Part shown: positions 52,195 through 60,969 of the stretch, piece after piece
Layout of the letters: the number at the start of each line of letters is the position of its first letter
Position numbering within the stretch: position 1 is the stretch's first letter
Assembly (NCBI RefSeq): GCF_000237805.1
Contig: NZ_CM001376.1
Span: 318,292-382,291 of the forward strand
Source of the DNA: Jonquetella anthropi DSM 22815
Lineage (GTDB): Bacteria; Synergistota; Synergistia; Synergistales; Dethiosulfovibrionaceae
Length of the DNA: 64,000 bases
Direction of reading: 5' to 3'
The notes under the pieces: generated by a model
Seen by the model: the letters and a program-made list of their open reading frames with translations, nothing else
Database searches by the model: none
What the model was told of the DNA's origin: nothing
Position numbers and translations under genes: made by a program

Positions 52195-55167
52195 CTACTT
52201 GGAAGAGTCAGCAGCTGGAGCGCCTTCCGGTTCCTCAAGTTGAGCGCCGGTCGCCTCGAGAAGCCCGGAGAGGATCGTTTCAAGCCGGTTCATCGACTTG
52301 CCGTACGACGCCCAGTCTCCGGCTTTCATCGCCGCCTGTCCGTCGAGCCAAGCCTCTTGGGCCTGTCGGGCCAGTTCTGCCGCGTTCCCCCCAGCGGTCT
52401 GTCCGCCGGATGCCTTCTCCTGCGGCTCTGGGGTCTTCGGCTGAGGCGGCAGGGCGCCGCCGGCCGTCTGGGCCAGAAGTTTTTCCAGCGCCCCGGCGAA
52501 TGTCTCGTCCCACGCGACTCGCCCGCCGCTGGACAGGATAATTCGCTTTAGCTCCGGCATTTCGCTGGTCTCGGCCTTCAGGTACAAGGGCTGAACGTAG
52601 AGCAGCGACTTGCCCACCGGGATCACCAGCAGGTGCCCTCTGATGACGTCGCTGCCGCGCTGGGACCACAGCGACAGCTGGGCGGAGATTTCAGGCGTTT
52701 GGTTGATCAGGGCGGCCACTTGATTGGGGCCGTAGATCAGAGTTCGCTTGGAGAACCGATAGACCAACAGGTCGCCGTATCTGTCGCCGTCACAGCGGCC
52801 GGCCAGCCACGCGATCATGTTGTCTCGGCCAACCGGCGTGTAGGGCGTCATCAGCATGAACTCGGAGTTCTTTTCGCCTTCCAGCTTCAGCGTCACGTAG
52901 TACGAGTCCAACGAGCCGCTGCCGCTTGTCAGCTCGGGAATAGTCCGCCAGTCCCTTTCGTAGTCCGATTCCACCGAGCTGTTTTCGCCGCCGGTCCCGG
53001 TCAGAGTCCGCCACACGTCTTCCTTGTTGTAGAACGTGTTGGGGTCCTGCATGTGGTACGTGGCGTACACGTTGGCCTGAACGGAGAACAGGTCTTTCGG
53101 ATAGCGCAGGTGAGGTTTCAGGTCGTCGCTCATCTGGGACGCCGGCTTGAAGAGCGACGGGAAAATCCGGCTCCACGTGGCGATCAGCGGGTCCTGTTCG
53201 TCGACGACGTAAAAGTTCATCGTGCCGTCGTACGCGTCGACCGTGGCCTTGACGCTGTTTCGGATGTAGTTCAGCGTCAGGGAACGGTAGGATGAGCGAG
53301 GGTCCTTCATGTGAAGCTGGGTCGGCTCCGAGTAGGGATACCGGTCCGTGACGGTGTAGGCGTCCACAATCCAAATGATTCGCCCGTCGACGATCGCCGG
53401 GTACGGGTCGCTGTCGTAGAGGAGGAACGGCGCGGCTTGATTAAGCCGGTCGATGATATTGCGCTGGTACATGACCCGGCTGTCGTCGTCAAACACGTCG
53501 GAGAAGAGGATCTTCGAGTCGTTGAACGCCAGTGCGAAGACCAGCTGACGCCACAGCGAGTTGATCGGCACGCCGCCGGTTCCCTGATAGAACGATCGGG
53601 CGTTCGCCTCGCCCATCGGGTAGTCGAACTCCTTCACCTTCGTTTTAACGAAGGCGTAGTCCGACGTCTCCTCGCCGAAGTAAATTTCCGGCCGCTGAAC
53701 GTTAATCGGCACGGACGTGACCGGCGGAAGGTCCCGAATCCACAGCGGCGGCTGTCCGTTGGCGGCGACCTGACCTGCCGGGTTCATCACTAGGCCGAAC
53801 CCGTGGGTAAATTCCAAGTGGCTGTTGACCCAGGTGGGGTTCTGCATGCCCGAAGGGTCAAGCTCCCGAACGGCCAGCATGACTTGGCGCTGGCGGCTGT
53901 TGATGACATACCGGTCCGTGTCGACGCCCGAAAAATTGTAGTAGCTCCGGATCTCTTGGAGCTGCTTGTAGCTGCGGATCAGAGCGCGGTAGTCCCAGAG
54001 CCGCACGTTGTCCAGCGTCTCGGCGTCGGACTGGACGTCCGCCTGGCTTATCGCGGGCGTCGGTTCAATCGGGCTGATCTGGGCTTTGTCCAGACCGTAA
54101 GCCGCCAGCGTCGCGGCGATGTTGTACTCGATGTAAGGCTTTTCTTTTTGGAACTCGTTGGGTTCGACCACGTACTTCTCGACCAGCGAGGGGACGATGG
54201 ACTGCAGCACGGCGCTGGCGGCGACGAAGCTCAGCAGCATGATGCCGACGAATTTCCAGCTCCTGTTGGCCCGAATTGCCGCCAGAAGGCCAACTCCGAC
54301 GGACAGGGCGAGAAGCGCTAAAGCCCAGTAAGCCCAGACCACCGCATGCATGTCCGTGTAGCTGGCGCCAAACCCCACGCCCCGGGGCGAGTAGAGCAGG
54401 TCATACCGGCGGAGCCAGAACGAGATGGCCCACAAGACCGTCAGGAGCGCGCCGAGGCCCAGCAGGTGACTTTTGACCGGGTGAGGAATCGCCGCGACCC
54501 CGCCCTGCTTCAGCGCCGCGAACAGCGCGAGAGCGTACACGGCCGCTGACGCCACGATGGTGACGAACAGCAGGTTCACCAGCCAGCCGCGCAGGAACCT
54601 CAGGAACGGCAGGGTGAAAACGTAGAACCCGACGTCCCGGCCGAAGATCGTTTCCGTCGTGCCGAACGGCTTGCCGTAGAGGAACTGGAGCACCATCGGC
54701 CACTGGTCCATCACTGGCAGGGACAGCCGGAGGGACAGCAGGATCGCCGCCACCCAAACGACGATCAGAGACGTGCGGAAGCCGAACAGCGGGGCCAGCT
54801 CGTTGCCGGAGTTCTCCGCGAACTGGCGTCCGCGCCGGCGGGCAAGCAGGAGAGACGGCGCCAAAACGGCGCAGGCGATGATCGTAAAGACCCCCAAGAG
54901 GACCCACTGGGGAAGGACCTGCGTCCAAAAGACCGGCGTCAGGCGCTCGGCGGCGTACCACCAGTAGGACGCCAAGAATCTGGCCAGCGCCGGAAGCCCG
55001 ACCAGAACGAACAGCAGAACGAGCCCGATGACGACGGTTCGCTTCCGCAGAGGGAACCCGCGGCGGAAGACCGGCTGGTTTTCAGACGGCGCGTCGTCGG
55101 AAAAGTCGTCGGTGAAGCGGCGGGAGAAGTCCCGAAAATTGCCGAAACCTCCGAATTGAAACGGCAT
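52195..55167 (-). CDS. UPF0182 (COG1615) family large membrane protein
   Basis: About 990 aa. Seven hydrophobic helices occupy roughly residues 45-330 ('VIGLVLLFVLVGLPALARFL', 'LIVVWVAAILLSLRLSLPV', 'LLGLGALLTVLWAISFW' and others). A large extracytoplasmic domain of about 550 residues follows ('MQNPTWVNSHLEFTHGFGLVMNP', 'NIIDRLNQAAPFLLYDSDPYPAIVDGRIIWIVDAYT', 'PLYLKAETSEMPELKRIILSSGGRVAWDETF', all UPF0182 text). The end is a P/E/Q/A-rich linker and a short helical domain. The family's function is not established. It is the last gene of a three-gene operon with an MFS exporter and a secreted protein. The ATG at 55167 has GGAG eight bases upstream; the ATG at 55173 is too close. Confidence 0.92.
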   Translation of the reverse strand: MPFQFGGFGNFRDFSRRFTDDFSDDAPSENQPVFRRGFPLRKRTVVIGLVLLFVLVGLPALARFLASYWWYAAERLTPVFWTQVLPQWVLLGVFTIIACAVLAPSLLLARRRGRQFAENSGNELAPLFGFRTSLIVVWVAAILLSLRLSLPVMDQWPMVLQFLYGKPFGTTETIFGRDVGFYVFTLPFLRFLRGWLVNLLFVTIVASAAVYALALFAALKQGGVAAIPHPVKSHLLGLGALLTVLWAISFWLRRYDLLYSPRGVGFGASYTDMHAVVWAYWALALLALSVGVGLLAAIRANRSWKFVGIMLLSFVAASAVLQSIVPSLVEKYVVEPNEFQKEKPYIEYNIAATLAAYGLDKAQISPIEPTPAISQADVQSDAETLDNVRLWDYRALIRSYKQLQEIRSYYNFSGVDTDRYVINSRQRQVMLAVRELDPSGMQNPTWVNSHLEFTHGFGLVMNPAGQVAANGQPPLWIRDLPPVTSVPINVQRPEIYFGEETSDYAFVKTKVKEFDYPMGEANARSFYQGTGGVPINSLWRQLVFALAFNDSKILFSDVFDDDSRVMYQRNIIDRLNQAAPFLLYDSDPYPAIVDGRIIWIVDAYTVTDRYPYSEPTQLHMKDPRSSYRSLTLNYIRNSVKATVDAYDGTMNFYVVDEQDPLIATWSRIFPSLFKPASQMSDDLKPHLRYPKDLFSVQANVYATYHMQDPNTFYNKEDVWRTLTGTGGENSSVESDYERDWRTIPELTSGSGSLDSYYVTLKLEGEKNSEFMLMTPYTPVGRDNMIAWLAGRCDGDRYGDLLVYRFSKRTLIYGPNQVAALINQTPEISAQLSLWSQRGSDVIRGHLLVIPVGKSLLYVQPLYLKAETSEMPELKRIILSSGGRVAWDETFAGALEKLLAQTAGGALPPQPKTPEPQEKASGGQTAGGNAAELARQAQEAWLDGQAAMKAGDWASYGKSMNRLETILSGLLEATGAQLEEPEGAPAADSSK

Positions 55168-55200
55168 AAGCATTTCTCCTTTCAGGGGCGGATGGGGACG

Positions 55201-56382
55201 TTACTTGCCGAGCGCCGCGCCGGGAATGCGGCGCGGCCAGATGAAAGTCACGACGCCGAGCGCCGCGATCGGCAGCAGAGCGGTCAGCGACAGGGCGTGT
55301 TCGATGCCGATTCGGCCGGCCAAAAAGCCGAGCGGCGTCATCATGACGCCGGCGGCGCCGAACGACAGCCCCATCGTGAGGGAGCTGGACGTGCTCCGAT
55401 CGTTGGGAGCCATCGACTGGGCGATGACCTCCACCAGCGGAGTGGAGCAGGTCAGAAAAAGCGACGCGGCGCTCATCGCGCCGACGGCAGTCCACAGGGG
55501 CAGCCACCGGGAGACGAAGAGCAACGCTGCGGCGATTGGCAGGGTAAAAAGAAGCAGCCGAGAGGCACGGGCTGAAGGCCAGAGCCGCACGAGGGCCAGC
55601 GGGGCCAGCGCGGAAAAGAACGTGAGAAAGAACAGCACTGTTCCCACCTGGGTCAAGTCGCCGCCGCGCAGGGCCACCAAAAGGGGCAGCAGGAAGGACA
55701 GCGCCTTGCAGGTCGTGTCGCGAAGGAACGTGACGCACCAGACCGGCCAAATGCGGCCGAACATGTTGGCGAGCTTGCTTGGCAGCCGTCTCAGCCCAGA
55801 AGGTTCGGACGCCGGGTCCTTAACCTGCGGCACGACGCGGACCACAGCGGCGGCGGCCAGAAGCGGAATGGCTAAGCCAGCCAGCGGCAAAATCGCCGGC
55901 GAAAACGTCTGGTACATGAAGACGCCGTAAAGCGGGCTCAGCGACGAGCCGAGCATGCCGCCGAACGAAAAAAGGGAGATCGACCGGCTCAGCTCCTCGG
56001 GGCGGGCCGAATAGCTGGCGGCTCCCTGAGCTTGGGGGTGAAAGCAGGCCGTGCCGAGTCCCCAGAGGAAGACGAACGCCAGCGCGGTGGCGAAGTTCGA
56101 CGCCAGAGGAATCAGGAAACTGAAAAAGCCAGCGGCCAGCATGCCGCCCACGATCAAGTGGTTGTTGCCGCTTCGGTCGGACAGGTAGCCGGCCACCGGC
56201 TGAACGACCATGTGCATGACCCCGCCCAGACTGGTCAGAGCGCCGGCCTGTCCGAGAGAAAGGCCCAGCCGGGCGGCCAAAAGCGGGGTGAAAACTTGAA
56301 CAAATTGGGCGTGCAGGTCGTTGACCAGATGACTCAGCGCCGTAACGCGCCACCGCGCCCGGCTGCTTTCTAGCCGTGGCAT
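55201..56382 (-). CDS. MFS transporter, fosmidomycin-resistance (Fsr)-like
   Basis: A 393-aa inner-membrane protein with about twelve helices. Seen: 'ALSHLVNDLHAQFVQVFTPLLAARLGLS' (the Fsr-type start), 'YLSDRSGNNHLIVGGM' (the MFS loop 2-3 motif), 'LWGLGTACFHPQAQGAASY' and 'SISLFSFGGMLGSSLSPL'. It would export a small molecule in exchange for protons; the substrate is unknown. The true start is the ATG at 56382, with GGAGG 12 bases upstream; a longer frame reads back into the neighbouring gene without support. It lies between the secreted lipid-binding-like protein and UPF0182 on the same strand. Confidence 0.87.
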   Translation of the reverse strand: MPRLESSRARWRVTALSHLVNDLHAQFVQVFTPLLAARLGLSLGQAGALTSLGGVMHMVVQPVAGYLSDRSGNNHLIVGGMLAAGFFSFLIPLASNFATALAFVFLWGLGTACFHPQAQGAASYSARPEELSRSISLFSFGGMLGSSLSPLYGVFMYQTFSPAILPLAGLAIPLLAAAAVVRVVPQVKDPASEPSGLRRLPSKLANMFGRIWPVWCVTFLRDTTCKALSFLLPLLVALRGGDLTQVGTVLFFLTFFSALAPLALVRLWPSARASRLLLFTLPIAAALLFVSRWLPLWTAVGAMSAASLFLTCSTPLVEVIAQSMAPNDRSTSSSLTMGLSFGAAGVMMTPLGFLAGRIGIEHALSLTALLPIAALGVVTFIWPRRIPGAALGK

Positions 56383-56408
56383 AGCAGAAGCCCCCCTCCA
56401 GGTGCGTT

Positions 56409-57191
56409 CTATTTGGTACGGCTCACCGCTTTGCCGTTCCACGTCCAAGTCGGCCCGTCGAACTGGCGCGGCAGGCGAAGCGTTTCGACGGTCGCCTGTT
56501 CGTCGGTCACCTTGATATGGGCGAGCTTCAGCGGGAGGCCGAACTTCTTCAGGTCCAAGATGGGCTGAACCCCCCGAATCATTTGGTTGACCGTCGAGAG
56601 CGGCACTGACCGGTCGTTGACCGAGAACGACTTGACGTCCAGCCACAGCTGGGAACCCTGCTTCACGTCGAACGCCGTCTGGGCGTTCATCTTGAAGGTC
56701 GTGTGAAAGAGCTTGAGGTCCACCTTCAGCCGGAAGGACATATCGACGTAGTCGGGGAAGAAGTCGACGGTGCCGTCTTTCCAGCGTCCGTGGTTGAACG
56801 TGCGCCCGGATAAGAAGTCCTTCACGTCCTGCTCGTTCACGACGGCGCGGGCGTTGCACTCCAAAAAGCCGAGGACTTGGGGCCGCTTGAGTTCCTTCCA
56901 CTGTTCCGGCGGCGTCATGCGGAGATTGTACGCGGACAGCTCCGCTTCCGCGACCCTCATCCCCTGAATGTGAAGCCCCTTGAGCGAGATGTAAACCCTT
57001 GGGATCAGCCCGTCGTCGTGGGGCGGATATGCCATGACCATCTTGCCGCTTTCGGGGTGAAAGCCGTCGATGAACATCTGAAAAAAGCTAGCGGACAAGG
57101 CGTTCCCTTGGCTCCCGGCGGCAGGGACCGCCAGAGCAGGAAGGGCCGCCGCGGTTAGCGCGAAAAGAGCCGTGAACAGTTGACGAAGCAC
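56409..57191 (-). CDS. Secreted protein resembling LmeA/DUF2993 lipid-binding proteins
   Basis: A 260-aa protein with a signal peptide (cut near 'ALAVPA', about residue 24). The body has 'VYISLKGLHIQGMRVAEAELSAYNLRMTP' and 'NARAVVNEQDVKDFLSG', then repeated amphipathic strands ('VDMSFRLKVDLKLFHTTFKMNAQTAFDV'), a pattern like DUF2993/LmeA proteins that bind phospholipids in the envelope. The assignment is by pattern and not certain. The start is GTG at 57191 with only a weak binding site. As first gene of an operon with an MFS exporter and UPF0182, a role in the cell envelope is plausible. No conserved catalytic residue was recognised. Confidence 0.65.
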   Translation of the reverse strand: MLRQLFTALFALTAAALPALAVPAAGSQGNALSASFFQMFIDGFHPESGKMVMAYPPHDDGLIPRVYISLKGLHIQGMRVAEAELSAYNLRMTPPEQWKELKRPQVLGFLECNARAVVNEQDVKDFLSGRTFNHGRWKDGTVDFFPDYVDMSFRLKVDLKLFHTTFKMNAQTAFDVKQGSQLWLDVKSFSVNDRSVPLSTVNQMIRGVQPILDLKKFGLPLKLAHIKVTDEQATVETLRLPRQFDGPTWTWNGKAVSRTK

Positions 57192-57214
57192 TCAGGACCA
57201 CTCTCCGATTCGTG

Positions 57215-57220
57215 TATAAT
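57215..57220 (+). promoter_or_regulatory. Possible -10 element of the ridA gene
   Basis: TATAAT on the plus strand lies 60 bp before the ridA ATG. No consensus -35 lies at the right distance. Confidence 0.4.
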
Positions 57221-57280
57221 AATAAGGGCGCTTAGAGTTCGGTGGGCGCCGTTTTCAGCTTGAGTGAGGGAGGTATTCTT

Positions 57281-57655
57281 ATGAAAAAAGTAGTCAGCAC
57301 GAAAAAAGCTCCCGGAGCCATCGGCCCGTATTCCCAGGCCATCTGCGCCGGCCCGTTCGTCTTCACGTCCGGTCAGCTGGGCATGAACGCTGAGGGCGTT
57401 TTCCCCGCCACTGTGGAGGAGCAGACGAAACAGTCCCTTGAAAACGTCAAGGCCATTCTGGAAGCCGCCGGCTCGTCGATGGACAAGGTGGTCAAGACCA
57501 CAGTCTTCTTGGCCGACATGAACGATTTCGCCAAGATGAACGGCGTGTACGCTACCTACTTCAACGGTCAGGAGCCTGCCCGCAGCGCGGTTCAGGTGGC
57601 CCGCCTGCCCAAGGATGGCAAGGTTGAGATCGAGGTCGTCGCCCTCGCCGAGTAA
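57281..57655 (+). CDS. ridA: RidA-family reactive enamine/imine deaminase
   Basis: A 124-aa cytoplasmic trimer that hydrolyses 2-aminoacrylate and related enamines made by PLP enzymes to keto acids and ammonia. Seen: 'APGAIGPYSQAI' (8-20), 'TSGQLGMN', 'QTKQSLENVKAILEAAGSSMDKVVKTTVFLADMNDF', and the catalytic arginine R101 in 'EPARSAVQVARLPKDGKVEIEVVA'. The ATG at 57281 follows GAGGGAGGTATTCTT; an earlier in-frame GTG lacks this. It fits with the D-serine dehydratase in this window, which makes 2-aminoacrylate, though the genes are 33 kb apart. Confidence 0.94.
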   Translation: MKKVVSTKKAPGAIGPYSQAICAGPFVFTSGQLGMNAEGVFPATVEEQTKQSLENVKAILEAAGSSMDKVVKTTVFLADMNDFAKMNGVYATYFNGQEPARSAVQVARLPKDGKVEIEVVALAE

Positions 57656-57677
57656 CACAAATTTTTTTACCTGCAAA

Positions 57678-57719
57678 AGTCTCGCGCTCCTTATTTACAG
57701 AGGAGCGCGAGACTTTTTT
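57678..57719. terminator. Terminator after ridA
   Basis: A 14-bp perfect stem (AGTCTCGCGCTCCT and its complement) is followed by TTTTTT. It lies between the converging ridA and fprA genes and has T-rich minus-strand sequence as well. Confidence 0.92.
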
Positions 57720-57734
57720 ATCCGGTCGGCCGCC

Positions 57735-58940
57735 TCAGGCCTGAGGCGCTTGGGCCATCATCTCGGCCATGCGCCGCCCGGCCTCGCGGCAGGCTTCAAG
57801 CTGTTCGGGCGTCGCGGCGCTTTGAATTTCTATCGGGTCGGACGCCATGACGAACTTGCCCTCTTGGGCAAATTCGATCAGCGGCTTGAGTTCCAGCCCT
57901 TTGCTCCAGCTGTAGTTGCCTCCCAAGGCGAGTATTCGGTCAGAAACCTTGCAGTTTCTGAGTTTTTCCAGCAGCGGCATCATGCCGGGGAAAAGGCCCA
58001 TGTTGTAGCAGCAGGCGAACAGGCCCAGACCGCGGTAGCGCCACACGTCAGCGATGACTTCCGACAGGTCGGAGCCGCAGACGTCGTAAATTTTGACCGA
58101 CAGGATGCCCTTTTCCCTCAGGCCCTGAGCGCAGGCTTCCGCCATCTGGGCGGTGTGTCCGTACATGGAGCCGTAGGCCAGCACGGCGCCGGGGACGGTC
58201 TCCTGCCGGCTCAGCCGGTCGTACAGCGACACGATCCGACTCACATGAGACCGATAAATTGGGCCGTGGGACGGGCAGATGCGCTGAATCGGCAGGTCCT
58301 TGCACTTGGCTAAGGCCTTTTGGACGAACGGGCCGAAACGGCCCACGATGGTGGCGTAGTACCGGCGGGTCTCGCTTTCCAAGTTGTCCAAGTCGTTCTC
58401 GTCGTCGAAGACCGAGCCGTCCAACGCGCCGTAGCTGCCGAAGGCGTCGCAGGGGAACAGCGTGCCGGTCGTCTCTTCCCAGGAGAACATCGTCTCCGGC
58501 CAGTGGACCATCGGGGCCAGAATGAACTTTAAGACGTGGCTCCCCAGCTCGAGCCGATCGCCTTCCCCGACCTGAAGGGTCCCGTCGATTGGGCCGTAGA
58601 ACTGGCGCATTAGCTGGAGGGTTTGCTTGTTGCCGACCACTGTCATGCGGGGGAAGCGGCGGCGCAGCATAGAAATAGCGCTGGAATGATCGGGCTCCAT
58701 GTGATTGACGATCAGGTAGTCGACCTGCCGGTCTTTCCCCAGGGCCGACTCGATGTGTCCCAAGTAGTCGTCGAGGAACCCGGCTCGGGCTCCGTCGATC
58801 AGGGCAACCTTTTCGTCGTCGATCAGGTAGGAGTTGTAGCACACCCCTCGTTTCAGCGGCCAGAGGTTTTCGAATCGGGCGGTTGTTCTGTCGTTCACGC
58901 CGACCCACCAAATGCGGTCAGTAATAACAGCAGTCTGCAT
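57735..58940 (-). CDS. fprA: Flavodiiron protein (A-type flavoprotein, FprA)
   Basis: A 401-aa cytoplasmic O2 and/or NO reductase of anaerobes. N-terminal metallo-beta-lactamase-like domain with diiron ligands in 'VNHMEPDHSSA' (H80, E82, D84, H85), 'MVHWPETMF', 'FPCDAFGSYG' and 'CPSHGPIYRS'. C-terminal flavodoxin domain with FMN loop 'YGSMYGHTAQMAEACAQGL'. No rubredoxin or NADH domain is fused, so an external electron donor is needed. The ATG at 58940 is chosen by AAGGATGG before it; a longer frame extends through its own promoter. It protects anaerobic metabolism from oxygen or nitric oxide. Confidence 0.94.
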   Translation of the reverse strand: MQTAVITDRIWWVGVNDRTTARFENLWPLKRGVCYNSYLIDDEKVALIDGARAGFLDDYLGHIESALGKDRQVDYLIVNHMEPDHSSAISMLRRRFPRMTVVGNKQTLQLMRQFYGPIDGTLQVGEGDRLELGSHVLKFILAPMVHWPETMFSWEETTGTLFPCDAFGSYGALDGSVFDDENDLDNLESETRRYYATIVGRFGPFVQKALAKCKDLPIQRICPSHGPIYRSHVSRIVSLYDRLSRQETVPGAVLAYGSMYGHTAQMAEACAQGLREKGILSVKIYDVCGSDLSEVIADVWRYRGLGLFACCYNMGLFPGMMPLLEKLRNCKVSDRILALGGNYSWSKGLELKPLIEFAQEGKFVMASDPIEIQSAATPEQLEACREAGRRMAEMMAQAPQA

Positions 58941-59012
58941 GGCGATCCATCCTTTCGCTCGTGTCAGCCCGTCGCCGTCCCTCTCGGGGCGGGCGGGCTG
59001 CCGATGCTTTTT

Positions 59013-59040
59013 ATTATACGAACTTGCTGTGTCGGCGCAA
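59013..59040 (-). promoter_or_regulatory. Promoter of fprA
   Basis: On the minus strand, -35 TTGCGC (59035-59040), a 16-bp spacer and a perfect -10 TATAAT (59013-59018). It lies 20 bp from the Pho box of the divergent pst operon. Confidence 0.7.
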
Positions 59041-59060
59041 CAGAGAAGAGCCCCTTGGGA

Positions 59061-59116
59061 CTGTAACAAAGCTGTAACGTTTCCGTGGCGTTCTGTTAAG
59101 GGAGGGCGAATACACT
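59061..59116 (+). promoter_or_regulatory. Pho box and promoter of the pst operon
   Basis: CTGTAAC-AAAG-CTGTAAC (59061-59078) is a direct repeat of 7-mers with an 11-bp period, as PhoB binding requires. A further CTGTTAA at 59093 continues the helical phase roughly. It stands where the -35 should be relative to a -10-like TACACT at 59111-59116, the layout of PhoB-activated promoters. A partial repeat CTGTCAC is at 59121. Confidence 0.85.
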
Positions 59117-59158
59117 CAAACTGTCACAGGAAGATAAATTTTGAGGAGGATGAGCGAA

Positions 59159-59980
59159 TTGAAAAAAGTTCTTCTGTCGCTGATGTGCTTGTCGGTGTTT
59201 GCCGGGTGCAGCTGGGCTGCTGAAAAGAAGACCGTCGACATGAACGGTTCTACCACCGTTCTTCCGATCGCCCAGAAGGCCGCGGAGAAGTACATGGAGT
59301 CCCACAAGGACGTGACGATCACCGTTTCCGGTTCTGGCAGCGGCAACGGCATCAAGGCGCTGATCGACGGCTCCACGGACATCGCGAACTCGTCCCGATT
59401 CATCAAGGACGCGGAGGTCAAGGCAGCTATCGACGCCAAACGGTACCCGGTTCCCTTTGAAATCGCTCTGGACGCGCTGGTTCCGATCGTCAACCCGGCC
59501 AACCCGGTGACTGACCTTTCCAAGGATCAGCTGAAGCGCATTTACGCCGGCGAGATCACCAACTGGAAGGAAGTCGGCGGCGAAGATAAGGCCATCGCCG
59601 TCGTGGGTCGGGACACCAGCTCGGGCACCTTCGAAGTGTGGGAAGAAAAGATTATGAACAAGGCGCGGGTAACCACGGAAGCACTGGTCGTCGCTTCCAA
59701 CGGCGCGGCTGTTCAGGCTGTGGCGGGCAACCCTCTGGCGATTGGCTACATCGGTCTGGGATACGAGGATCCGGCTGTGAAGGCCGTGAAAGTCGACGGG
59801 ATCGAAGGCTCAGTCCAAACGGTTCGCGGCGGCACGTACTCCCTGGCTCGGGCGCTCTTCATGTTCACGAACGGCTGGCCGACGGGAACCGTGGCAGACG
59901 TTCTGAGTTTCATGCAGAGCGACGAGGGACAGGCTCTCGTGAAGGAATGCGGTTTCGTCCCGCTCCGGGACGTTCGGTAA
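59159..59980 (+). CDS. pstS: Phosphate ABC transporter substrate-binding protein
   Basis: A 273-aa periplasmic phosphate receptor, probably a lipoprotein ('LSVFAGCSWA', with Phe instead of Leu before A-G-C). Phosphate contacts are seen in 'MNGSTTVLPIAQKAAEKYM', 'SGSGSGNGIKALIDGSTDIANSSR' and 'GRDTSSGTFEVWEEKIM'. An ATG at 59150 overlaps the ribosome binding site GGAGG (59145-59149) itself, so the TTG at 59159, nine bases after it, is the better start. This is the first gene of the pst operon behind a Pho box. A hairpin follows it. Confidence 0.94.
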   Translation: MKKVLLSLMCLSVFAGCSWAAEKKTVDMNGSTTVLPIAQKAAEKYMESHKDVTITVSGSGSGNGIKALIDGSTDIANSSRFIKDAEVKAAIDAKRYPVPFEIALDALVPIVNPANPVTDLSKDQLKRIYAGEITNWKEVGGEDKAIAVVGRDTSSGTFEVWEEKIMNKARVTTEALVVASNGAAVQAVAGNPLAIGYIGLGYEDPAVKAVKVDGIEGSVQTVRGGTYSLARALFMFTNGWPTGTVADVLSFMQSDEGQALVKECGFVPLRDVR

Positions 59981-60030
59981 GACTCGGTTTCTGACGGGAA
60001 GGTACTGCGCGGCCTCGAGGCCGCTGTCCG

Positions 60031-60070
60031 GCCGCCCGGCCGTCTCCGGCTCGGAGACGGAGCGGGCGGC
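60031..60070 (+). terminator. Intercistronic hairpin between pstS and pstC
   Basis: A two-part stem (GCCGCCC/GGGCGGC outside, CGTCTCCG/CGGAGACG inside) with a small internal loop and no T tract. As elsewhere in pst operons, it probably raises the level of pstS over the membrane genes. Confidence 0.65.
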
Positions 60071-60102
60071 TCCCGTCGTTTCCTGCCTGAAAGGAGAATT
60101 TC

Positions 60103-60969
60103 ATGGACAGGAGGATGGAACTTCTCATCAAGGCCCTTTCGTGGGTCGGCGTGCTGATCATGGCGTTCATCCTTGTTTTCCTGCTCTGGGAAGGGTTGCC
60201 GGTCCTGAAGACTGTCTCTCTGGGCGAGCTTCTGACGGGCAAGCTGTGGTATCCCGCCGAAGAGCCCCCTGTGCTCGGCATGGCGGCCCTGATCGTCGGC
60301 TCTCTGGCGGTGACGCTGATTTCTACTCTGGTGGGGCTGCCGTTCGGCCTCGGCATGGCAATCTTTTTGGCCGAGATCGCGCCGCGCCGGATGAAGGAAA
60401 TCCTCAAGCCCGCCTTGGAGCTGCTCGGCTTTCTTCCATCCATCGTGGTCGGCTTCCTCGGCATGGTCCTAGTTGCCCCTTGGATGCAGCAGACGTTCGG
60501 TCTGGTCAGCGGTCTCAACATGCTGAACGCGTCGATTCTTCTCGGGCTTTTGATGGTGCCGGTGGTCGGCTCTTTGGCTCAGGACGCGCTTGAGGCGGTG
60601 CCGCAGGACCTTCGGGACGCTTCGATGGCGCTGGGCGCCACCCGGTGGGAGACGATCTGCCGGGTCGTCCTTCGCGCCGCGTCGTCAGGGCTGATGTCGT
60701 CGGCTCTTTTGGGAATCATGCGGTCGTTTGGCGAGACGATGGTGGTCCTGATGGCTTCCGGCGGGGCGGCGGTCTTCCCGCGGTCCTTGACGTCGCCGGT
60801 TCGGCCTCTCACGTCCGCCATCGCGGCGGAAATGGGCGAGACGCCGGTCGGCTCGCCTCACTACCGGGCACTTTTTTTCGCCGGGCTGATCCTTGTGGCC
60901 GGCACTCTGATACTGAACGGCTTAGCGATGGCCGTTGAGCGCCGGAGCGCGTTGGGAGACAGGTCATGA
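60103..60969 (+). CDS. pstC: Phosphate ABC transporter permease PstC
   Basis: A 288-aa inner-membrane permease with six helices. Seen: 'GSLAVTLISTLVGLPFGLGMAIFLAE', 'PALELLGFLPSIVVGFLGMVL', and the ATPase-coupling loop 'QDALEAVPQDLRDASMALGATRWETICRVVL'. GAAAGGAGAATTTC precedes the ATG. It overlaps pstA by four bases. Confidence 0.94.
   Translation: MDRRMELLIKALSWVGVLIMAFILVFLLWEGLPVLKTVSLGELLTGKLWYPAEEPPVLGMAALIVGSLAVTLISTLVGLPFGLGMAIFLAEIAPRRMKEILKPALELLGFLPSIVVGFLGMVLVAPWMQQTFGLVSGLNMLNASILLGLLMVPVVGSLAQDALEAVPQDLRDASMALGATRWETICRVVLRAASSGLMSSALLGIMRSFGETMVVLMASGGAAVFPRSLTSPVRPLTSAIAAEMGETPVGSPHYRALFFAGLILVAGTLILNGLAMAVERRSALGDRS

Noticed and set aside
56383-56901. N-terminal extension of the MFS frame
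   Set aside because: It runs through the neighbouring secreted-protein gene in the wrong frame; the ATG at 56382 starts the normal first helix.
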